Positions 14,518 to 19,888 of a stretch of 19,888 nucleotides of DNA are shown here, in pieces. Where the stretch lies: contig UQQZ01000048.1 in the NCBI GenBank assembly GCA_900543305.1, positions 1 to 19,888 of the forward strand. The letters are read 5' to 3'. How positions within the stretch are numbered: the stretch's first letter is position 1; each line of letters begins with the position of its first letter. The notes below the pieces were generated by a model, which saw only the letters and a list, made by a program, of their open reading frames with translations, was not told the origin of the DNA and did not search any database. The translations under genes were made by a program, and so were the position numbers. The DNA comes from an uncultured Oscillospiraceae bacterium. Its GTDB lineage: Bacteria; Bacillota; Clostridia; Oscillospirales; Acutalibacteraceae.

Positions 14518-16274
14518 TAAAGAGAGTTTTTTCAACGCATCCAAAGTTTAAAGCTCCATCTTTTTATCCGGAAATGAATTTGCTAATAGTAGATAAAACG
14601 GAACAATCTACTGTTAAACAAACTCGGAATTCAGCAGGAAAATCCAGTTTAATAGAAATTATCAATTTTGTTTTCGGTTCAGATAGTGATAAAGGGGCTT
14701 TTTATAATAAGGAAGTATTTCGAGATGATTTATTCTGTGTCGAACTCGTATATGGTGATACCTCTTTTATTGTTTCAAGAGGAGCCAGTAAAAAAAGCCG
14801 TATTTACTTCAATAAACGAATAGATATTGAGTTGAATATCGATGTTGAATTAGAAGAAGATAAAGAACTAAATCTATTTTATTCAAGCGTAAATGATTGG
14901 AAAAAGGCATTGGGTAAATACTTCTTCTCAATTCCGACAACAGAAACATCATCTAAGTATAACCCTTCTTTCCGTTCCTTATTTTCATACTTTGTCCGTA
15001 GAGATACATCAGGAGGTATGTTAGAGCCCAAGAAAAATGCTCGCCAACAGCAACTATATGATGAGCAAATAAATTTATCGTTTCTACTCGGTTTGGATTG
15101 GTCCCTATCAAGCGAGTTTCAAGTAATAAGAGATAAAGAAAAAGCTTTAAAAGAGCTAAAAAAATCCCTAAAGCAAGGCTATTTGGATACCGTTATTGAT
15201 ACGCCTGCAAATTTGCGCTCTCAAATTGCTATACTCGAGGGAAAAATTAGCGAAATGCAAGCAAATCTTCATGCATTTAATTTGTTACCTGAGTATCGAC
15301 AGTATGAAAGTGAACTTACTAAGATCGGAGCGCAAATCAAATCCTACATTGATAGGAATACTATTGAAAATGAGTTGTTAAATTCATTAGAGCAATCAAT
15401 CGATGAAGCCAATAGTCCAGGGTATGAATCGCTTCAGCAACTATATCAAGAATCATTACAAGTTTTTCCGGATATAGTCAAAAAAAGATTTGAGGAAGTT
15501 CAAGTTTTTCATAATTCCGTTATTAGAAATCGCAAGCTTTATTTACAATCTGAAATCGAAAGAGTGAAAGCAAGCATATCTGATAGGGGTAAAAAATTAG
15601 CTGAACTAACTGAACGGCAAACATTTATTATGAATTTGTTGCAGACACATGGAGCCTTGGAGCAATACAATAAACTTAATTCCGATTTGTTAGGTAAGCA
15701 GGCTGAATTGGAGGATTTAAAGAAGCGATTAAAAACAGCAACCGATATTGAAGATGCTCAACCTCGTCTCAATATGGAACGGGCTGCGCTAACTTTAAAG
15801 ATTGGACAAAATATTCAAGAAAACTCTACTTTCATTAACAAAGCCATACAACGATTTGAAAGCATATCGTCTGCCCTATTTGAGCAAACTGGTTTGTTGA
15901 CTGTAGAGAATACAGCAAACGGCATTTTAATTGATGTTTCAAAGCAAGGTGATAAGAGCAAAGGTATAAAGTCTATGCAAATTTACTGCTTCGATATGAC
16001 TTTAATTTCTTTACTTAGAGAACAGGGTTCCAACATTGATTTTCTTGTCCATGATAGCCACTTATTTGATTCTGTAGATTCAAGGCAAGTAGCCCATGCA
16101 CTAATTAAAGGGAAAGAACTTTCCCAAAAATATGGATTCCAATATATCATTACAATGAATTCGGACCAAATTCCATACGATTATTTGCCAAAAGAATTTG
16201 ATATTGAATCAATGATTGTTCTTCCTCGTTTAACTGATACAAACGATGGTGGATTATTCGGTTTCCGCTTTTAA
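14514..16274 (+). CDS. DUF2326-type ABC/SMC-like ATPase of the ABC-3C system
   Basis: This 586-aa protein is an SMC/Rad50-like ABC ATPase. The N-terminal lobe has Walker A RNSAGKSSLIEII (Gly42, Lys43, Ser44), with the first Gly of the classical motif missing, as is common in this family. Residues about 195-420 are a long charged heptad-like region, presumably an antiparallel coiled coil. The C-terminal lobe ends with the Walker B-like NIDFLVHDSHLFDSVDSRQ (507-525). There the usual Asp-Glu pair is replaced by His513-Asp514, then a beta strand FQYIITMNSD. This arrangement is that of DUF2326 proteins, the ATPase of ABC-3C conflict systems, expected to sense a nucleic-acid or nucleoprotein structure and trigger the effector. 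Its composition is much more AT-rich than the element backbone or host. A terminator follows at 16294. Confidence 0.85.
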   Translation: MIKRVFSTHPKFKAPSFYPEMNLLIVDKTEQSTVKQTRNSAGKSSLIEIINFVFGSDSDKGAFYNKEVFRDDLFCVELVYGDTSFIVSRGASKKSRIYFNKRIDIELNIDVELEEDKELNLFYSSVNDWKKALGKYFFSIPTTETSSKYNPSFRSLFSYFVRRDTSGGMLEPKKNARQQQLYDEQINLSFLLGLDWSLSSEFQVIRDKEKALKELKKSLKQGYLDTVIDTPANLRSQIAILEGKISEMQANLHAFNLLPEYRQYESELTKIGAQIKSYIDRNTIENELLNSLEQSIDEANSPGYESLQQLYQESLQVFPDIVKKRFEEVQVFHNSVIRNRKLYLQSEIERVKASISDRGKKLAELTERQTFIMNLLQTHGALEQYNKLNSDLLGKQAELEDLKKRLKTATDIEDAQPRLNMERAALTLKIGQNIQENSTFINKAIQRFESISSALFEQTGLLTVENTANGILIDVSKQGDKSKGIKSMQIYCFDMTLISLLREQGSNIDFLVHDSHLFDSVDSRQVAHALIKGKELSQKYGFQYIITMNSDQIPYDYLPKEFDIESMIVLPRLTDTNDGGLFGFRF

Positions 16275-16293
16275 GTAAAAATATTCTCTATTT

Positions 16294-16323
16294 AGACCAA
16301 CTTGTAATAAGTTGGTCTTTTTT
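16294..16323 (+). terminator. Terminator of the ABC-3C operon
   Basis: A perfect 10-bp stem AGACCAACTT/AAGTTGGTCT with a GTAAT loop is followed by a T6 run, 20 bases after the ATPase stop. Confidence 0.9.
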
Positions 16324-16352
16324 ATTCAATTCATAATAAAGGAGTGCAGATA

Positions 16353-16719
16353 ATGGACCCATCTAATAATGTTTTTTAAAAAAGGCATTATCAAACAGTC
16401 CGGTGAAATCGGCAAGGACAAGATCAACCTTGTTGCCGGAGCAATCACACAGCCATTTGCAGAAATGGTATGGGTAACAACAGGCGGCGACATGGAAACC
16501 ATTAACCGCCTTACGGACATTTTCGTTTCGATGAACACCCCCGCCGACCGTGGAAAACTCTTGAAGATTATCAAAATGCTGTATGGGCTTATGGGCTTGC
16601 AGTTTTCAGAGGAAGCCGAGCCTATGGACGCTGACCCGGAAGTTTTGGAATACTTCATCTTTACCTTTACGGTAGACTTTGGGGAGATCATCAAAGACTA
16701 TATCGCAGAAATGAAATAG
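16353..16719 (+). pseudogene. Frameshifted backbone protein of unknown function
   Basis: The ATG at 16353 has an ideal AAAGGAG site but reaches TAA after eight codons (MDPSNNVF). The following frame encodes 116 aa from the ATG at 16369 (MFFKKGIIKQSGEI...) and is clearly coding, with backbone-like codon use to the TAG at 16717-16719. Removing one T from the T6 run at 16370-16375 joins both parts as MDPSNNVFKKGIIKQ. So there is a one-base insertion in a homopolymer, a sequencing error, or +1 slippage at TTT-TAA. The 16369 start has no ribosome site of its own. The protein is acidic at its end, has no membrane segment and belongs to no family I can name. It lies between the cargo terminator and terminator copy B. 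Confidence 0.6.
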
Positions 16720-16727
16720 CGGCACAC

Positions 16728-16776
16728 GCGGCGTTTCTTCAATCCCATAACGTGGGAAAAGGAACGCCGCTTTTTT
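16728..16776 (+). terminator. Terminator copy B
   Basis: GCGGCGTTTCTT (16728-16739) pairs with AAGGAACGCCGC (16759-16770), one G-U pair, then T6. It ends the frameshifted gene and matches terminator copy A left of the cargo. The 150 bases from here to 16926 contain no gene apart from an unlikely N-terminal extension of the next frame. Confidence 0.85.
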
Positions 16777-16926
16777 CATGCCTCATGTTACGCGATAGGG
16801 GCGAAAAAAGCCTTGATTTACGCGGCTTCCAGAGTGCAAAACGAGCAAGGCAAAGGAAAGATACCTTTCCTCTTAAAATCGTCGTTCTACTGCGTAACAA
16901 ATCCACAGCAAAGGAGCGATAACACT

Positions 16927-17907
16927 ATGGCAGTTTTCCGAGTGGAACGCAACAAGGGCTACACCGTAATGAGCAACCACCATCTACGCAACAAAGAGCT
17001 TTCCCTAAAAGCGAAAGGGCTTTTGTCGCAGATGTTATCCCTGCCGGAAGATTGGGACTACACCCTTGCAGGGCTGTCCCATATCAACCGGGAAAGTATT
17101 GACGCGATCCGCACCGCCGTATGGGAGCTGGAAAAAGCCGGATATATCACAAGGCGGCAGGGGCGCGACGCAAAGGGCAAAATGGCAGCGATTGAGTACA
17201 CCATCTATGAGCAGCCACAGCCCCCGTCATTGGAAAACCCGATGTTGGAAAATCCAACTACGGATAGCCCGATATTGGAAAATCCGACAACGGATAATCC
17301 GACGACGGAAAATCCAATGCAATTAAATAAAGATATACAAAGAACTGACTTACCAAAAAAAGATAAATCAAATACGGATTTATCAATTACCCATTCCATT
17401 CCTATCCTTTCCCCTAACCCCTCTCCTTTTGAGGACGACGCGGCAGAGCCGCAGGAAAGGAAGCGAAAGGAAACGCAGAGCGCATTTGAGATTTACGAGG
17501 AAATCATTAAAGAGAATATCAGCTATGATCTTCTCAAACAGGATATGCCCTACGATTGTGACAGGTTAGACGAAATCGTTACCCTCATTCTTGAAACGGT
17601 CTGCACCCGAAGAAAAACAATCCGTATTGCCGGGGACGATTATCCCGCAGAGCTTGTAAAAGCAAAGTTTATGAAGCTGGACAGCGAACATATCCGCTTT
17701 GTCCTTGACTGTATGCGGGAGAACACAACGAAAATCCGCAATATCAAGCAGTATTTACGGGCGGTGCTGTTCAATGCCCCGTCCACCATCGACAACTATT
17801 ACACTTCCCTTGTCGCTCACGATATGGCAAGCGGCGCACTTATACCAAAGAAGCCAAAGTATGGCGACCCCGACTATTATTCCTGCAACGGAAACGAAAG
17901 CCTGTAA
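16927..17907 (+). CDS. Replication-initiator-like DNA-binding protein (DUF6017 type)
   Basis: This 326-aa protein has a winged-helix N-terminal domain (about 1-92: FRVERNKGYTVMSNHHLRNK, then the LSLKAKGLLSQMLSLPEDW and helix-turn-helix region). A low-complexity linker (about 98-175) follows, and a C-terminal helical domain (about 180-305) of the kind annotated DUF6017. Such proteins are a fixed backbone gene of Tn1549-like elements and are usually called replication initiator A; they probably bind the element origin. I chose the ATG at 16927, with AAAGGAG 9 bases upstream; an earlier ATG at 16813 lacks a site and adds unrelated sequence. The linker holds a short ENP-type repeat. It is followed 21 bases later by the DUF5348 gene. 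Confidence 0.75.
   Translation: MAVFRVERNKGYTVMSNHHLRNKELSLKAKGLLSQMLSLPEDWDYTLAGLSHINRESIDAIRTAVWELEKAGYITRRQGRDAKGKMAAIEYTIYEQPQPPSLENPMLENPTTDSPILENPTTDNPTTENPMQLNKDIQRTDLPKKDKSNTDLSITHSIPILSPNPSPFEDDAAEPQERKRKETQSAFEIYEEIIKENISYDLLKQDMPYDCDRLDEIVTLILETVCTRRKTIRIAGDDYPAELVKAKFMKLDSEHIRFVLDCMRENTTKIRNIKQYLRAVLFNAPSTIDNYYTSLVAHDMASGALIPKKPKYGDPDYYSCNGNESL
17230..17319 (+). repeat. In-gene repeats encoding an ENP/TTD linker
   Basis: Imperfect copies of TTGGAAAATCC and ACGGATAATCC-like units encode LENPMLENPTTDSPILENP and similar residues in the linker of the replication-initiator-like protein. Unit number could vary by slippage. Confidence 0.7.
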
Positions 17908-17928
17908 AACCAAAAGGAGGACGATTTT

Positions 17929-18141
17929 ATGAAACAGGGAGCTTTGATTTTCGATGAACTGACTGACCGTTACGACATTCGCTTTGACCTTGCCGATTAC
18001 TACGGCGGCTTGCATTGCGGTGACTGCTTGGAGGTATTCACGGGCGGCAAGTGGAAACCTACCCGCATAGAGTACGAGGAGAATTGGTATCTTGTGGGTA
18101 TTCGCGCCGAAGATTTGAACGGGCTGCGGGTACGGATTTAA
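17929..18141 (+). CDS. DUF5348 family small protein
   Basis: The 70-aa acidic protein has the wording of DUF5348: an N-terminal strand pair LIFDELTDRYDIRF, the HCGDCLEVF turn with two cysteines, then GKWKPTRIEYEENWYLVGI. It is a standard small gene between the replication-initiator-like and PcfB genes of clostridial conjugative elements; no activity is known. The AAGGAGG site sits 8 bases before the ATG. It is probably translated from the same message as the upstream gene and followed by a hairpin at 18144. Confidence 0.85.
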   Translation: MKQGALIFDELTDRYDIRFDLADYYGGLHCGDCLEVFTGGKWKPTRIEYEENWYLVGIRAEDLNGLRVRI

Positions 18142-18143
18142 GC

Positions 18144-18175
18144 GGGGCGACGTGAAGAACGGACGCCCTGTTTTT
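18144..18175 (+). terminator. Possible terminator after the DUF5348 gene
   Basis: GGGCG/CGCCC pair around a 14-base loop that can pair further (ACG/CG), followed by GTTTTT. The stem is short; it may reduce rather than stop transcription into pcfB. Confidence 0.4.
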
Positions 18176-18236
18176 ATGCCCAGAAGCGGCGTACCACCCT
18201 AATGTTTTTACGATTACCGGGAAAGGAGGACGGTAA

Positions 18237-18713
18237 ATGCAAGATGAAGTAAACGAAAAAGTGGTTGCTTTATCCATTAAGACCTCAAAGCTGACCGCCG
18301 AAGTGCTGCAAAAAGCCATGAAAGCGGTTTTAGCCAAAGGCAAGCAGCAACTTTCCAAAGCCCCGCATGGAAAAATCACTATGCGGCAGCTTATGAAACC
18401 GGGCGAAAAGGTAACGAATATCGAAATCACAGACGCAAATATTAAAGCCTTTGACCCTATCGCAAAGAAAAACGGGCTTGATTACAACGTCAAGAGGATA
18501 GAAAACGGGAAACCGCCTACTTACCTTGTTTCCTTTCGCGGCAAGGATATTGACGTTATGACCGAAGCGTTTCGGGAGTTTTCTGCAAAGAAGCTCTCAC
18601 GGGAACAAAAGCCCTCTATCCGTAAAGCATTGGCGGCGTTCCGGGAAGCAGCGAAGCAGCTTAACGCAAACCGTCAAAAGACAAAACACAAAGACAGGGG
18701 GATTGAGTTATGA
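18237..18713 (+). CDS. PcfB-family (DUF3801) conjugation protein
   Basis: PcfB-like proteins are accessory factors that help the relaxosome dock with the VirD4 coupling protein during conjugation. This 158-aa basic protein has the DUF3801 wording: MQDEVNEKVVALSIKTSKLT at the start, then QLMKPGEKVTNIEITDANIK and FDPIAKKNGLDYNVKRIENG. The C-terminal tail is rich in Lys and Arg and could bind DNA. A strong AAAGGAGG site precedes the ATG at 18237. Its TGA overlaps the ATG of the coupling ATPase (ATGA at 18710-18713), so the two are translationally coupled, as in other elements of this kind. Confidence 0.85.
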   Translation: MQDEVNEKVVALSIKTSKLTAEVLQKAMKAVLAKGKQQLSKAPHGKITMRQLMKPGEKVTNIEITDANIKAFDPIAKKNGLDYNVKRIENGKPPTYLVSFRGKDIDVMTEAFREFSAKKLSREQKPSIRKALAAFREAAKQLNANRQKTKHKDRGIEL

Positions 18714-19888
18714 AGCCGGAAATTAAGAAACTGCTTATTCTCAACGCCCCGTATCTGATCTTTGTATATCTCTTTGATAAAGTCGGACAGGCGGCGCGGC
18801 TTGCCCCCGGCGCAGATATGAGCACAAAGCTCCTGTCTATCGGGGACGGATTTGCCGCCGCTTTTTCAAACGCGCTGCCGAGCTTACACCCCATTGACCT
18901 GTTGATTGGGATTGCAGGCGCGGCAATTATCCGGCTTGCCGTTTATGTGAAAGGCAAGAACGCGAAGAAATACCGCAAGGGCATGGAGTATGGTTCTGCC
19001 CGATGGGGAAAAGCCGAGGACATTAAGCCATACATTGACCCGGATTTTCAAAACAATGTACTGCTCACACAGACCGAACGGCTGACGATGAACAGCCGCC
19101 CGAAGCAGCCGAAATACGCAAGGAATAAAAATATCCTTGTAATCGGTGGTTCGGGCAGCGGCAAGACAAGATTTTTCGTCAAGCCGAACCTCATGCAAAT
19201 GCACAGCAGCTATGTTGTTACCGACCCGAAAGGCACCGTTTTAATTGAGTGCGGGAAGCTCTTGCAGCGCGGCGGGTACAAGATAAAAGTGCTGAATACC
19301 ATTAACTTCAAGAAGTCCATGCGCTACAACCCTTTTGTGTATATCCGCAGCGAGAAAGACATTTTGAAGCTGGTAAATACCATTATCGCAAACACCAAAG
19401 GCGACGGGGAGAAATCCGGCGAGGATTTTTGGGTGAAATCGGAACGGCTCTTTTACTGCGCTCTGATTGGCTATATCTACTACGAAGCCCCGGAAGCGGA
19501 AAAAAACTTTACGACGCTGCTTGAAATGATAAATGCGTCAGAAGCCCGCGAGGACGACCCCGAATTTCAAAGCCCGGTTGACCTTATGTTTGAACGGCTG
19601 GAAGAAAAAGACCCGGAACATTTTGCGGTGCGCCAGTACAAAAAATTCCTGCTCTCGGCGGGGAAAACACGCAGCTCAATCCTTATTTCTTGTGGCGCGA
19701 GATTGGCACCTTTTGACATACGGGAATTGCGCGAGCTGATGGAAACCGACGAAATGGAGCTTGATACCATAGGCGACAGAAAGACCGCACTTTTCGTTAT
19801 CATTTCTGATACGGACGACACCTTTAACTTTGTTGTATCAATCCTTTACACGCAGCTTTTCAACCTGTTATGCGATAAAGCCGATGAT
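18710..19888 (+). CDS. VirD4-like conjugative coupling ATPase, 3'-partial
   Basis: VirD4/TraG ATPases link the relaxase-DNA complex to the conjugative secretion channel. The 393 codons seen include two N-terminal membrane segments (about residues 8-24 and 62-80). A YGSARWG motif (94-100) marks the start of the soluble part. Walker A is GGSGSGKT (146-153), and VVTDPKGT (169-176) is the conserved strand after it. The segment NPFVYI and later text are typical of the Tn1549-type TraG/VirD4 subfamily. The frame runs open to the right edge; about 200 more residues, including Walker B, are expected outside. The ATG overlaps the pcfB stop. Confidence 0.9.
   Translation, partial: MKPEIKKLLILNAPYLIFVYLFDKVGQAARLAPGADMSTKLLSIGDGFAAAFSNALPSLHPIDLLIGIAGAAIIRLAVYVKGKNAKKYRKGMEYGSARWGKAEDIKPYIDPDFQNNVLLTQTERLTMNSRPKQPKYARNKNILVIGGSGSGKTRFFVKPNLMQMHSSYVVTDPKGTVLIECGKLLQRGGYKIKVLNTINFKKSMRYNPFVYIRSEKDILKLVNTIIANTKGDGEKSGEDFWVKSERLFYCALIGYIYYEAPEAEKNFTTLLEMINASEAREDDPEFQSPVDLMFERLEEKDPEHFAVRQYKKFLLSAGKTRSSILISCGARLAPFDIRELRELMETDEMELDTIGDRKTALFVIISDTDDTFNFVVSILYTQLFNLLCDKADD

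Larger units (their letters stand above)
12800..19888 (+). mobile_element. Integrative and conjugative element, left part (Tn1549-like backbone)
   Basis: From about 12800 the sequence turns AT-rich and loses the host codon style. To the right are genes that together define clostridial conjugative elements: a replication-initiator-like protein, a DUF5348 protein, PcfB/DUF3801 and a VirD4 coupling ATPase, in the order seen in Tn1549-type elements. The left end is set between 12794 and about 12840 from the orphaned promoter and composition change; no flanking direct repeat can be proven because the right end lies outside. Integrase, relaxase and the type IV secretion genes must lie beyond the window. 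Confidence 0.75.

Noticed and set aside
16813..16926. N-terminal extension of the replication-initiator-like protein
   Set aside because: The ATG at 16813 has no ribosome site, while the ATG at 16927 has AAAGGAG and begins the recognisable MAVFRVERNKGY domain.
1..19888. CRISPR array, tRNA or rRNA genes, insertion sequence transposase
   Set aside because: No regularly spaced repeats, tRNA folds apart from the tmRNA ends, rRNA motifs or transposase genes were seen.

Overview
The window looks like the chromosome of a GC-rich, strictly anaerobic Gram-positive bacterium of the class Clostridia, probably a gut Oscillospiraceae/Ruminococcaceae relative. The evidence is an [FeFe]-hydrogenase maturase (HydG), a tryptophan T-box, Rho-independent terminators, strong AGGAGG ribosome sites, and GCC/CTC/TCC-rich codon use in the first 12.7 kb. 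No rRNA, tRNA or CRISPR array is visible.

Region 1 (1-12760) is host chromosome. It opens with a 5'-partial reading frame whose first ~165 codons have different codon use from the remaining ~180, which are the C-terminal part of an MBOAT O-acyltransferase. Next come its SGNH-type partner, a fused MacB/FtsX-type ABC transporter, and the trans-translation pair smpB-ssrA (tmRNA). A DUF2798-like membrane protein follows, behind a leader hairpin. Then there is a structured RNA that looks like 6S RNA, hydG behind a structured leader, and a TrpB2-type tryptophan synthase beta chain under a T-box whose specifier reads UGG (Trp). A 58-codon gene on the minus strand, an alpha/beta hydrolase and a GNAT acetyltransferase close the region.

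Region 2 (about 12800 to the right edge) is the left part of an integrative and conjugative element. A strong host promoter (12765-12793) runs straight into a gene-poor, AT-rich stretch. Further right lies a Tn1549-like backbone: a replication-initiator-like DNA-binding protein, a DUF5348 protein, a PcfB/DUF3801 protein and a VirD4-type coupling ATPase that runs off the window.

Region 3 (13290-16323) is nested inside the element. It is a still more AT-rich, self-contained three-gene operon with its own promoter, two ATGA stop/start overlaps and its own terminator. The products are a 303-aa protein with a nuclease-like N-terminus, an 82-aa middle component and a 586-aa SMC/Rad50-like ABC ATPase of the DUF2326 type. 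I read it as an ABC-three-component (ABC-3C) conflict or defence system carried as cargo. Near-identical terminator sequences lie on both sides of the cargo (13127-13174 and 16728-16776), and a frameshifted backbone gene lies just downstream of it. This is the strongest candidate for a little-characterised system in the window.
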